Shown: piece after piece, positions 1 to 5,831 of the stretch
Position numbering within the stretch: the stretch's first letter is position 1
How the letters are laid out: every line of letters begins with the position of its first letter
Assembly: GCA_003132125.1 (NCBI GenBank)
Contig: PKWT01000280.1
Span: 3,243-12,460 of the forward strand
Direction: 5' to 3'
DNA length: 9,218 bases
From: Micrococcales bacterium
GTDB lineage: Bacteria > Actinomycetota > Actinomycetes > Actinomycetales > Dermatophilaceae
Translations under genes and position numbers: made by a program
The notes under the pieces: model-generated
What the model saw: only the letters and a program-made list of their open reading frames with translations
What the model was told of the DNA's origin: nothing
Databases searched by the model: none

Positions 1-27
1 GCGGATGACAAGGAGGACACCAAGTGA
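1..27 (+). CDS. rplD: 50S ribosomal protein L4, extreme C-terminus (partial)
   Basis: In frame 1 the first eight codons read ADDKEDTK followed by TGA at 25-27. The stop overlaps the GTG start of the next gene in a GTGA arrangement. In the canonical S10 operon rplD lies immediately before rplW, and a charged, hydrophilic tail is plausible for an actinobacterial L4. Eight residues cannot identify a protein, so the assignment rests on gene order. Frame 3 is an alternative: it would end at a TGA at 6-8, leaving 15 bases before rplW. Frame 2 stays open past the rplW start and is unlikely. Confidence 0.45.
   Translation, partial: ADDKEDTK
11..16 (+). promoter_or_regulatory. Ribosome binding site of rplW
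   Basis: A perfect AGGAGG lies 7 nt before the GTG at 24. It supports this GTG as the L23 start even though the codon overlaps the probable rplD stop. Confidence 0.8.
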
Positions 28-326
28 ACACGTTGAACAAGGACCCCCGCGACATTCTGCTGGCCCCTGTGGTGTCCGAGAAGTCCTACGGGCTGCTGGA
101 CGAGGGCAAGTACACCTTCATCGTCGATCCGCGTGCCAACAAGACCGAGATCAAGATTGCAGTCGAACGCGTCTTTGGCGTGAAGGTCGACTCGGTCAAC
201 ACTCTCAACCGCAAGGGCAAGACCCGTCGCACCAAATTCGGTTTGGGCAAGCGCAAGAACACCAAGCGCGCGATCGTCACCCTCAAGGAAGGCTCGATCG
301 ACATTTTCGGAGGTTCGGTCGGATGA
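24..326 (+). CDS. rplW: 50S ribosomal protein L23
   Basis: L23 is an early-assembling 23S rRNA (domain III) binder at the polypeptide exit tunnel, where it is the docking site for trigger factor and SRP. The 100-residue product is normal family length. The N-terminal motif DILLAPVVSEKSY (residues 10-22) includes the conserved Glu (E19) of the chaperone-docking surface. The basic loop NRKGKTRRTKFGLGKRKNTKR (about 62-82) is the extension that lines the tunnel wall and binds rRNA. The C-terminus ends in SIDIFGG, typical of actinobacterial L23. The start is GTG, chosen from the perfect upstream AGGAGG and the N-terminal match to relatives. A 50-bp gap to rplB follows, with no terminator seen, so the two are probably cotranscribed. 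Confidence 0.97.
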   Translation: MNTLNKDPRDILLAPVVSEKSYGLLDEGKYTFIVDPRANKTEIKIAVERVFGVKVDSVNTLNRKGKTRRTKFGLGKRKNTKRAIVTLKEGSIDIFGGSVG

Positions 327-376
327 CCGGGCTAACGAAGACTCATCGAGACAACGGGAACTGAGGACTTCAGACA

Positions 377-1207
377 ATGGGAATCCGCAAGTACAAGCCG
401 ACGACACCAGGTCGTCGTGGGTCGAGCGTCGCCGACTTCGTGGAAATCACGAGGACGACGCCGGAGAAGTCGCTGGTCCGTCCGCTCACCAAGAGCGGTG
501 GCCGCAACAACGCCGGGCGCATCACGACGCGTCACATCGGTGGCGGTCACAAGCGCGCCTATAGGCTGATCGACTTCCGTCGCCACGACAAGGACGGCGT
601 GCCGGCCAAGGTCGCTCACATCGAGTACGACCCGAACCGCACCGCCCGCATCGCACTGTTGCACTATGCCGATGGCGAGAAGCGCTACATCCTGGCGCCG
701 AACAAGCTCAGCCAGGGCGACCAGATCGAGAGTGGTCCCAGCGCCGACATCAAGCCGGGCAACTGCCTTCCGATGCGCAACATCCCCGTGGGTACGGTTA
801 TCCACGCGATCGAGCTTCGCCCCGGCGGCGGCTCAAAGATCGCACGGTCGGCCGGAACCAAGGTGCAGCTCGTGGCCAAGGACGGTCCCTACGCGCAGCT
901 GCGTATGCCGTCCGGCGAGATCCGCAACGTCGACCTGCGCTGCCGCGCAACGATCGGCGAGGTGGGGAATGCCGAGCAGAGCAACATCAACTGGGGCAAG
1001 GCCGGTCGCATGCGCTGGAAGGGCAAACGCCCAACGGTGCGTGGTGTCGCCATGAACCCCGTTGACCACCCGCATGGTGGCGGTGAGGGCAAGACCTCCG
1101 GTGGACGTCACCCGGTCAGCCCTTGGGGCCAGGCCGAGGGTCGCACCCGACACCCCAACAAGGACAGCGACAAGCTCATCGTCCGTCGTCGTCGCAAGAA
1201 GCGCTGA
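377..1207 (+). CDS. rplB: 50S ribosomal protein L2
   Basis: L2 is one of the most conserved ribosomal proteins. It is needed for subunit association and for assembly of the peptidyl-transferase region. The 276-residue product has the expected N-terminal OB-fold region, with RHIGGGHKRAYR near residues 52-63, and the C-terminal SH3-like domain. Near the C-terminus the hallmark NPVDHPHGGGEGKTSGGRHP is intact; D230, H231 and H233 lie in the loop that includes the conserved histidine (H229 in E. coli) reaching toward the peptidyl-transferase centre. The protein ends in a basic RRRRKKR tail that buries into rRNA. The ATG start is preceded by GAGGA at 363-367 (9-nt spacing) and gives the usual MGIRKYKPTTPGRR start. 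rpsS follows after 14 bp. Confidence 0.98.
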   Translation: MGIRKYKPTTPGRRGSSVADFVEITRTTPEKSLVRPLTKSGGRNNAGRITTRHIGGGHKRAYRLIDFRRHDKDGVPAKVAHIEYDPNRTARIALLHYADGEKRYILAPNKLSQGDQIESGPSADIKPGNCLPMRNIPVGTVIHAIELRPGGGSKIARSAGTKVQLVAKDGPYAQLRMPSGEIRNVDLRCRATIGEVGNAEQSNINWGKAGRMRWKGKRPTVRGVAMNPVDHPHGGGEGKTSGGRHPVSPWGQAEGRTRHPNKDSDKLIVRRRRKKR

Positions 1208-1208
1208 T

Positions 1209-1213
1209 AGGAG
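1209..1213 (+). promoter_or_regulatory. Ribosome binding site of rpsS
   Basis: AGGAG lies 8 nt before the ATG at 1222, just after the rplB stop. It decides the rpsS start, since the same frame is open upstream to a GTG-free ATG at 1123 inside rplB that would add 33 residues unlike S19. Confidence 0.75.
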
Positions 1214-1221
1214 CCCTGGAA

Positions 1222-1503
1222 ATGCCTCGTAGCTTGAAGAAGGGCCCATTCGTCGACGACCACCTTCAGAAGAAGGTGGATGTCCAGAATGCAGCCGGCA
1301 CCAAGAACGTCATCAAGACCTGGTCCCGCCGCTCGATGATCGTGCCCGACATGCTCGGACACACGCTCGCCGTGCACGATGGCCGCAAGCACGTCCCGGT
1401 GTTCGTGACCGAGTCCATGGTTGGCCACAAGCTCGGTGAGTTTGCGGCGACCCGGACGTTCAAGGGCCACGTGAAGGACGACAAGAAGGCTCGCCGCCGC
1501 TGA
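1222..1503 (+). CDS. rpsS: 30S ribosomal protein S19
   Basis: S19 sits in the head of the 30S subunit, pairs with S13 and contacts the A-site tRNA region and bridges to the 50S. The 93-residue product has the canonical start MPRSLKKGPFVDDHL, the central WSRRSMIVPDMLGHTLAVHDGR (about residues 34-55), and the signature VFVTESMVGHKLGEF (about 60-74), followed by the basic tail ending KKARRR. The open frame extends 33 codons upstream into rplB, but those residues do not belong to the family. The ATG at 1222 has a good AGGAG and gives the expected length. A 69-bp spacer separates it from rplV. Confidence 0.98.
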   Translation: MPRSLKKGPFVDDHLQKKVDVQNAAGTKNVIKTWSRRSMIVPDMLGHTLAVHDGRKHVPVFVTESMVGHKLGEFAATRTFKGHVKDDKKARRR

Positions 1504-1572
1504 GCGGTGGTCCGTCACCACGGGTTACGTACACCCACCTGATCTAACTCCGAACGAAAGCAAGGGACAGCG

Positions 1573-1941
1573 ATGGAAGCCAAGGCGCAGGCGCGGCACG
1601 TCCGTGTCACGCCCATGAAGGCCCGCCGCGTCGTGGACCTGATCCGTGGCAAGCAGGCGACCGAGGCTATTGCGGTGTTGCAGTTTGCACCGCAGGCCGC
1701 GAGCGAGCCCGTTCTCAAGGTGCTGGAAAGCGCCATTGCGAACGCGCGCGTGAAGGCCGACAAGGCAGCAGAAGCATTCGACGAGCGCACGCTGGTGATC
1801 AGCGAGGCGTACGTCGACGAGGGTGCGACGATGAAGCGGTTCCGTCCGCGTGCTCAAGGTCGTGCCTACCGAATCCGCAAGCGCACGAGCCACATCACGG
1901 TTCGAGTGACGCAGCCGGAGAACAAGGGAGGAACCCGCTAA
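1573..1941 (+). CDS. rplV: 50S ribosomal protein L22
   Basis: L22 binds all domains of 23S rRNA. Its long beta-hairpin reaches into the exit tunnel near the macrolide site, where mutations or insertions can give erythromycin resistance. The 122-residue product shows VRVTPMKARRVVDLIRGK at about residues 10-27, the ANARVKA segment at 57-63, and the hairpin region MKRFRPRAQGRAYRIRKRTSHI at about 87-108 without obvious insertion or deletion. The ATG at 1573 has only a weak AAGGGA at 1562-1567. The stop codon overlaps the rpsC start by one base (TAATG), and the rpsC Shine-Dalgarno lies within the last rplV codons, so the two genes are probably translationally coupled. Confidence 0.98.
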   Translation: MEAKAQARHVRVTPMKARRVVDLIRGKQATEAIAVLQFAPQAASEPVLKVLESAIANARVKADKAAEAFDERTLVISEAYVDEGATMKRFRPRAQGRAYRIRKRTSHITVRVTQPENKGGTR

Positions 1942-2798
1942 TGGGTCAGAAGGTCAACCCGAACGGCTTCCGCCTGGGAATCACCACAGAGCACAAGAGC
2001 CGTTGGTTCGCTGACAGCACCAAAGTCGGCCAGCGATACCGCGACTTCGTCAAGGAAGACGTCGAGATCCGCAAGCTCATGACCAAGGGCATGGAGCGCG
2101 CGGGCATCTCACGGGTGGAGATCGAGCGGACGCGTGATCGCGTTCGGGTCGATATCCACACGGCTCGTCCTGGCATCGTCATCGGTCGCCGTGGCGCCGA
2201 GGCCGACCGCATCCGCGGCGAGCTCGAGGCGCTGACCGGCAAGCAGGTTCAGCTGAACATCCTCGAGGTCAAGACCCCGGAGCTCGACTCTCAGCTTGTC
2301 GCCCAGGGCGTCGCAGAGCAGCTTTCGGCTCGAGTGTCGTTCCGTCGTGCCATGCGCAAGAGCATGCAGTCTTCGTTGCGCGCCGGTGCCAAGGGCATCC
2401 GTGTCCAGTGCTCCGGACGCCTTGGTGGCGCCGAGATGTCTCGCTCGGAGTTCTACCGCGAGGGTCGCGTGCCGTTGCACACCTTGCGCGCCAACATCGA
2501 CTACGGCTTCTACGAGGCTCGTACGACGTTCGGCCGCATCGGCGTGAAGGTCTGGATCTACAAGGGTGATCAGACGACCAAGGAGTTTGCTCGCGAGCAG
2601 GCTGCTGCGCCGGCCCGTCCCCAGCGTGGACCGCGCCGTGACGGCCCGGACCGTGCGGATCGTCCGGCCCGCGGTGCACGACCGGCTCGCGCCCCACACG
2701 CTGAGGAGGCCGCGGCTCCTTCGGTTGCTGCCCCCGAGTCAGCGCCAACGACTGCCCCCGAGTCTGCCGCACCTGCTGCTGAGGGAGCTGAAGCCTGA
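1941..2798 (+). CDS. rpsC: 30S ribosomal protein S3
   Basis: S3 forms part of the mRNA entry tunnel and the ribosomal mRNA helicase of the 30S head. The N-terminal KH domain carries GIVIGRRG (residues 78-85), with GRRG as the RNA-binding loop. The C-terminal domain holds VSFRRAMRK (132-140), aligned with the E. coli helicase residues R131, R132 and K135; the third position here is Arg139. It also holds the SGRLGGAEMSRSEFYREGRVPLHTLRA signature (about 158-184). The conserved part ends near residue 219; the rest is a tail of about 66 residues made mostly of Ala, Pro, Arg and Glu. At 285 residues the protein is longer than E. coli S3 (233), which is common in actinobacteria. GGAGGA at 1927-1932 serves the ATG; the stop overlaps rplP by one base (TGATG). 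Confidence 0.98.
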   Translation: MGQKVNPNGFRLGITTEHKSRWFADSTKVGQRYRDFVKEDVEIRKLMTKGMERAGISRVEIERTRDRVRVDIHTARPGIVIGRRGAEADRIRGELEALTGKQVQLNILEVKTPELDSQLVAQGVAEQLSARVSFRRAMRKSMQSSLRAGAKGIRVQCSGRLGGAEMSRSEFYREGRVPLHTLRANIDYGFYEARTTFGRIGVKVWIYKGDQTTKEFAREQAAAPARPQRGPRRDGPDRADRPARGARPARAPHAEEAAAPSVAAPESAPTTAPESAAPAAEGAEA

Positions 2799-3217
2799 TG
2801 TTGATTCCTCGTCGGGTCAAGCACCGCAAGCAGCACCACCCGGGTCGCTCGGGCGCTGCCACGGGCGGCACCAAGATCGCTTTCGGTGACTTCGGCATCC
2901 AGGCTCTCGAGCCTGCCTACGTCACCAACCGCCAGATCGAAGCCGCTCGTATTGCGATGACCCGCTACATGAAGCGTGGCGGCAAGGTCTGGATCAACAT
3001 CTACCCAGACCGCCCGCTGACCAAGAAGCCTGCCGAGACCCGCATGGGTTCCGGAAAGGGTTCGCCGGAGTGGTGGATCTCCAACGTCAAGCCGGGTCGC
3101 GTGCTGTTCGAGCTCGCGGGTGTTCCCGAGGATGTTGCTCGAGAGGCACTGCGCCTGGCTATGCACAAGCTTCCGATGAAGTGCCGCTTCGTTCGGCGTG
3201 AGGGTGGTGACGTCTGA
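2798..3217 (+). CDS. rplP: 50S ribosomal protein L16
   Basis: L16 organises the A-site region and helix 38/89 of 23S rRNA and is a late, essential assembly protein. The 139-residue product begins MLIPRRVKHRKQHHPGR and contains FGDFGIQALEP (29-39), the basic TRYMKRGGKVWI (55-66) and the signature RMGSGKGSPEWW (82-93). R82 corresponds to the arginine that is hydroxylated in E. coli L16 (R81); whether it is modified here cannot be seen. The ATG overlaps the rpsC stop by one base and has GGAG about 10 nt upstream inside rpsC. The stop in turn overlaps rpmC by one base, giving a chain of three coupled genes. Confidence 0.98.
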   Translation: MLIPRRVKHRKQHHPGRSGAATGGTKIAFGDFGIQALEPAYVTNRQIEAARIAMTRYMKRGGKVWINIYPDRPLTKKPAETRMGSGKGSPEWWISNVKPGRVLFELAGVPEDVAREALRLAMHKLPMKCRFVRREGGDV

Positions 3218-3453
3218 TGGCTATCGGGACCAATGAACTGGCTTCCGCTCAGCTGCGTGGCTTCGATGACGACCGTCTGGTCGACGAGCTGCGCAAGGCC
3301 AAGGAAGAGCTGTTCAACCTGCGCTTCCAGTCCGCTACCGGCCAGCTGGAGAACCACGGTCGTTTGCGTGCGGTCCGAAAGGACATCGCCCGGATCTATA
3401 CAGAGATGCACGAGCGGGCGCTCGGCATCGGTCGAGCCAAGGCGGCTGAGTGA
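3217..3453 (+). CDS. rpmC: 50S ribosomal protein L29
   Basis: L29 is a small helical protein at the exit-tunnel rim beside L23, contributing to the docking surface for targeting factors. The 78-residue product has the two-helix core: DDRLVDELRKAKEELFNLRFQ (about 18-38), then a turn with TGQLENHGRLRAVRKDIARI (41-60). It is somewhat longer than E. coli L29 (63 residues) because of an N-terminal MAIGTNELASAQ stretch and a short C-terminal tail, as in other actinobacteria. The ATG overlaps the rplP stop (TGATG); the local Shine-Dalgarno is weak (GAGGGTGG within rplP), suggesting dependence on translational coupling. Its stop lies 5 nt before the preferred rpsQ start, or overlaps an alternative GTG. 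Confidence 0.96.
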   Translation: MAIGTNELASAQLRGFDDDRLVDELRKAKEELFNLRFQSATGQLENHGRLRAVRKDIARIYTEMHERALGIGRAKAAE

Positions 3454-3458
3454 TCAAA

Positions 3459-3755
3459 ATGACTGAGAAGCAGCAGGAGAAGAGCACCGTGGCTATCGCT
3501 GAAGAGCGCCATTACCGCAAGACGCGCCAGGGTTACGTCGTCAGCGACAAGATGGACAAGACCGTCATCGTCGAGGTCGAGGATCGCGTCAAGCACGCGC
3601 TGTACGGCAAGGTCATCCGCCGCAGCAGCAAGGTCAAGGCGCACGACGAAACCAACACCGCCGCTGTCGGCGACCGGGTCCTGATCATGGAGACCCGACC
3701 GCTCTCAGCCACCAAACACTGGCGCATCGTGGAGATTCTCGATCGCGCCAAGTAG
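3459..3755 (+). CDS. rpsQ: 30S ribosomal protein S17
   Basis: S17 is a primary 16S rRNA binder (helices 7 and 11) in the lower 30S body. The OB-fold core runs from YRKTRQGYVVSDKMDKTVIV (about 19-38) through VKHALYGKVIRR to the signature GDRVLIMETRPLSATKHWR (71-89), ending EILDRAK. The start is ambiguous. The ATG at 3459 gives 98 residues beginning MTEKQQEK, the style of actinobacterial S17, and is preferred. A GTG at 3450 overlaps the rpmC stop (GTGA) and adds three residues. A GTG at 3489 has the best Shine-Dalgarno (AGGAG at 3475-3479) and would give 88 residues starting at AIAEERHYRK. All three keep the full domain. This is the last gene of the S10 operon proper. Confidence 0.96.
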   Translation: MTEKQQEKSTVAIAEERHYRKTRQGYVVSDKMDKTVIVEVEDRVKHALYGKVIRRSSKVKAHDETNTAAVGDRVLIMETRPLSATKHWRIVEILDRAK

Positions 3756-3821
3756 TCCAAACCATAGTTCGGTTCCGCAAGGCTCAGAGATGAGAACCAG
3801 CGCGACGACAGGAGTAACACA

Positions 3822-4190
3822 GTGATCCAGCAGGAGTCGCGACTGCGTGTCGCCGACAACACCGGTGCCAAGGAAATTCTTTGCATCCGTGTTCTCGGTG
3901 GTTCCGGTCGTCGTTACGCCGGCATCGGTGACGTTATCGTCGCCGCCGTCAAGGACGCCATTCCCGGTGGCGCCGTCAAGAAGGGTGACGTCGTCAAGGC
4001 GGTCATCGTTCGGACGACCAAGGAACGTCGTCGTCCCGACGGCTCGTACATCAAGTTTGACGAGAACGCCGCCGTCATCCTCAAGACCGATGGCGACCCG
4101 CGCGGTACCCGCATCTTCGGGCCCGTCGGTCGCGAGTTGCGCGAGAAGAAGTTCATGAAGATCATCTCGCTCGCCCCGGAGGTGCTGTAA
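3822..4190 (+). CDS. rplN: 50S ribosomal protein L14
   Basis: L14 is at the subunit interface, forms intersubunit bridge B8 with 16S helix 14, and is the binding site of the silencing factor RsfS. The 122-residue product matches family length exactly. It starts MIQQESRLRVADNTGAKE, continues with the barrel segment CIRVLGGSGRRYAGIGDVIVAAVKDA, and has the C-terminal RGTRIFGPVGRELREKKFMKIISLAPEVL block typical of L14. The start is GTG with GGAG at 3811-3814 (7-nt spacing). It opens the spc operon after a 66-bp spacer from rpsQ that lacks an obvious terminator, so readthrough from the S10 operon is likely. rplX begins 3 nt after its stop. Confidence 0.98.
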   Translation: MIQQESRLRVADNTGAKEILCIRVLGGSGRRYAGIGDVIVAAVKDAIPGGAVKKGDVVKAVIVRTTKERRRPDGSYIKFDENAAVILKTDGDPRGTRIFGPVGRELREKKFMKIISLAPEVL

Positions 4191-4193
4191 CCC

Positions 4194-4562
4194 ATGGCCA
4201 AGATGAAAATCAAGAAGGGTGACCTCGTACAGGTCATCAGTGGTCGATCGCAGAAGAACGGCGGCGACCGCGGCAAGCAGGGCAGGGTCATCTCGGTCAA
4301 TCTCGACACGCAGCGCGTGCTGGTCGAGGGCATCAACCAGATGACGCGTCACACCAAGGCTGGCACCACCGGCCGCGGTGCGCGCACCGGCGGCATCATC
4401 ACCCAGGAAGCGCCCGTTCACGTGAGCAACCTGGCCGCGGTTGATCCGGAGACCAAGACCCCGACCCGTGTGCGGACCCGTCTCGAAGTTGTCGAGCGCG
4501 ATGGACGCCAGAAGGTCACGCGGATTCGCGTTGCCGTGCGTTCCGGTAAGGACCTGTCATGA
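4194..4562 (+). CDS. rplX: 50S ribosomal protein L24
   Basis: L24 is one of the two assembly-initiator proteins of the 50S subunit and lies at the 5' end of 23S rRNA near the tunnel exit. The 122-residue product has an N-terminal KOW motif in the segment KKGDLVQVISGRSQKNGGDRGKQGRVISV (about 7-35), followed by the family block EGINQMTRHTKAG (45-57) and GGIITQEAPVHVSN (66-79). It is longer than E. coli L24 (104) through a C-terminal stretch rich in Arg, Thr and Val. The ATG has GGAGGT at 4178-4183, inside the last codons of rplN. Its stop overlaps the rplE start in the four-base ATGA, so the pair is translationally coupled. Confidence 0.97.
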   Translation: MAKMKIKKGDLVQVISGRSQKNGGDRGKQGRVISVNLDTQRVLVEGINQMTRHTKAGTTGRGARTGGIITQEAPVHVSNLAAVDPETKTPTRVRTRLEVVERDGRQKVTRIRVAVRSGKDLS

Positions 4563-5152
4563 CTGAGACCAAGACTGTCACTGCGACCGACAACGCAGCG
4601 CCGTCGGTCAAGCCCCGGCTGAAGGCCCGCTACGTCGACGAGATCAAACCTGCGCTGTTGGCAGAGTTCGGTTTCGACAACGTCATGCAGGTGCCTGGCG
4701 TCGTCAAGGTCATCGTCAACATGGGTGTCGGCGAGGCTGCGCGTGACGCGAAGCTCATCGACGGTGCTGTGCGTGACCTGTCCGCCATCACCGGCCAGAA
4801 GCCGATCGTGACCAAGGCTCGCAAGTCCATCGCCCAGTTCAAGCTGCGTGAGGGTATGCCGATCGGCGCTCACACCACGCTGCGAGGCGACCGGATGTGG
4901 GAGTTCCTGGACCGACTGGTCTCGGTGGCGCTCCCGCGCATCCGTGACTTCCGTGGCCTCTCGCCCAAACAGTTCGATGGGCGGGGCAACTACACGTTCG
5001 GACTCACCGAGCAAGCGATGTTCCATGAGATTGACCAGGACAAGATCGACCGCGTCCGGGGCATGGACATCACCGTCGTCACCACGGCGGCCAATGACGA
5101 CGAGGGTCGTGCGCTCTTGCGTCACCTCGGCTTCCCGTTCAAGGAGAACTGA
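4559..5152 (+). CDS. rplE: 50S ribosomal protein L5
   Basis: L5 binds 5S rRNA with L18 in the central protuberance and contacts the P-site tRNA and S13. The 197-residue product has a hydrophilic N-terminal extension of about 18 residues compared with E. coli L5, then RLKARYVDEIKPALL. Family landmarks follow: VPGVVKVIVNMGVGEA (45-60), the signature ITGQKPIVTKARKSIAQFKLREG (77-99), DRMWEFLDRL (111-120), GNYTFGLTEQ (143-152) and DKIDRVRGMDITVVTTA (161-177). The ATG at 4559 has AAGGA at 4548-4552 and overlaps the rplX stop (ATGA). rpsN begins 2 nt after its stop, with its Shine-Dalgarno inside rplE. Confidence 0.98.
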   Translation: MTETKTVTATDNAAPSVKPRLKARYVDEIKPALLAEFGFDNVMQVPGVVKVIVNMGVGEAARDAKLIDGAVRDLSAITGQKPIVTKARKSIAQFKLREGMPIGAHTTLRGDRMWEFLDRLVSVALPRIRDFRGLSPKQFDGRGNYTFGLTEQAMFHEIDQDKIDRVRGMDITVVTTAANDDEGRALLRHLGFPFKEN

Positions 5153-5154
5153 CC

Positions 5155-5340
5155 GTGGCGAAAACCGCGCTGATCAACAAAGCGAATGCCAAGCCGAAGT
5201 TCAAGGTTCGTGGCTACACCCGCTGCACGCGGTGTGGTCGACCCCATTCGGTGTACCGCAAGTTCGGCCTCTGCCGTATCTGTCTTCGGGAGATGGCCCA
5301 CCGCGGCGAGCTCCCGGGTGTCACGAAGAGCAGCTGGTGA
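5155..5340 (+). CDS. rpsN: 30S ribosomal protein S14, zinc-binding type Z
   Basis: S14 is a 30S head protein needed for late small-subunit assembly. At 61 residues this is the short, zinc-binding (C+) form. The zinc ribbon is complete: C24 and C27 in TRCTRCGRPHSVYRKFGLC, then C40 and C43 in CRICLREMAHRGELPG. The protein ends in the usual KSSW. The longer zinc-independent form of about 100 residues, which some actinobacteria carry as a second Zur-controlled copy, is not in this window. The start is GTG, with AAGGAG at 5141-5146 (8-nt spacing) inside the rplE end; the GTG lies 2 nt after the rplE stop. A 73-bp spacer follows before rpsH. The gene may also be named rpsZ. Confidence 0.98.
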   Translation: MAKTALINKANAKPKFKVRGYTRCTRCGRPHSVYRKFGLCRICLREMAHRGELPGVTKSSW

Positions 5341-5359
5341 CCCGTATCAACGACTGCAC

Positions 5360-5382
5360 CGCAGGTCGGCCCTCGCAGGTCG
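5360..5382 (+). repeat. Short direct repeat in rpsN–rpsH gap
   Basis: The 9-mer CGCAGGTCG occurs at 5360-5368 and again at 5374-5382. It sits in the 73-bp spacer between rpsN and rpsH. The pair is enclosed by a possible 5-bp stem, CACCG (5357-5361) with CGGTG (5389-5393), which partly overlaps the first copy. This could be an RNA element of the rpsH leader or a chance repeat in GC-rich DNA. Confidence 0.4.
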
Positions 5383-5413
5383 AAACCCCGGTGAGGAAGG
5401 GTGGAGAAGCCCA

Positions 5414-5812
5414 ATGACAATGACCGACCCGATTGCGGACATGCTGACCCGCGTCCGGAACGCCAACTCGGCGCACCACGACGTCGTCGCTATGCCGTTC
5501 TCCAAGCTCAAGTCTCACATCGCTGAGATCCTGCAGGCCGAGGGTTACATCTCGGGCTGGCGGGTCGCTGACGCGGAGGTCGGCCAGACGCTGACCATCG
5601 ACCTCAAGTACGGCCCCAACCGCGAGCGTTCCATCGCTGGTGTGCGTCGGGTGTCCAAGCCTGGTCTGCGCGTATACGCCAAGTCGACGGGCCTTCCCAA
5701 GGTTCTCGGCGGTCTCGGTGTGGCCATCATTTCCACGTCCTCCGGCTTGTTGACTGACAAGCAGGCGGCACAAAAAGGTGTAGGCGGAGAAGTCCTCGCC
5801 TACGTCTGGTAA
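5414..5812 (+). CDS. rpsH: 30S ribosomal protein S8
   Basis: S8 is a primary binder of the 16S central domain (helix 21). In E. coli it is also the translational repressor of the spc operon, acting at an mRNA mimic of its rRNA site near the start of rplE. The 132-residue product starts MTMTDPIADMLTRVRNANSA, the standard actinobacterial form, and ends with the RNA-binding STSSG (107-111) and GVGGEVLAYVW. The same frame is open upstream into rpsN, but those residues are not S8-like. Purine-rich GAGGAAGG at 5393-5400 and GTGGAG at 5401-5406 precede the ATG. A second in-frame ATG lies two codons later at 5420. The protein shows no truncation. Confidence 0.98.
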   Translation: MTMTDPIADMLTRVRNANSAHHDVVAMPFSKLKSHIAEILQAEGYISGWRVADAEVGQTLTIDLKYGPNRERSIAGVRRVSKPGLRVYAKSTGLPKVLGGLGVAIISTSSGLLTDKQAAQKGVGGEVLAYVW

Positions 5813-5818
5813 CGGAAG

Positions 5819-5824
5819 AGGAGG
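5819..5824 (+). promoter_or_regulatory. Ribosome binding site of rplF
   Basis: AGGAGG, inside a longer purine run GAAGAGGAGGAG, sits 7 nt before the ATG at 5832 in the 19-bp rpsH–rplF gap. It is one of the strongest Shine-Dalgarno matches in the window. Confidence 0.75.
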
Positions 5825-5831
5825 AGTACTT

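Noticed and set aside
5..364. 119-codon + strand ORF overlapping rplW
   Set aside because: It runs out of frame through all of rplW, has no family resemblance, and is explained as a GC-rich shadow of L23, which has a perfect Shine-Dalgarno and full conservation.
3705..4421. 238-codon minus-strand ORF opposite rplN and rplX
   Set aside because: It is antisense to two well-conserved genes and shows no motif of any family I recognise.
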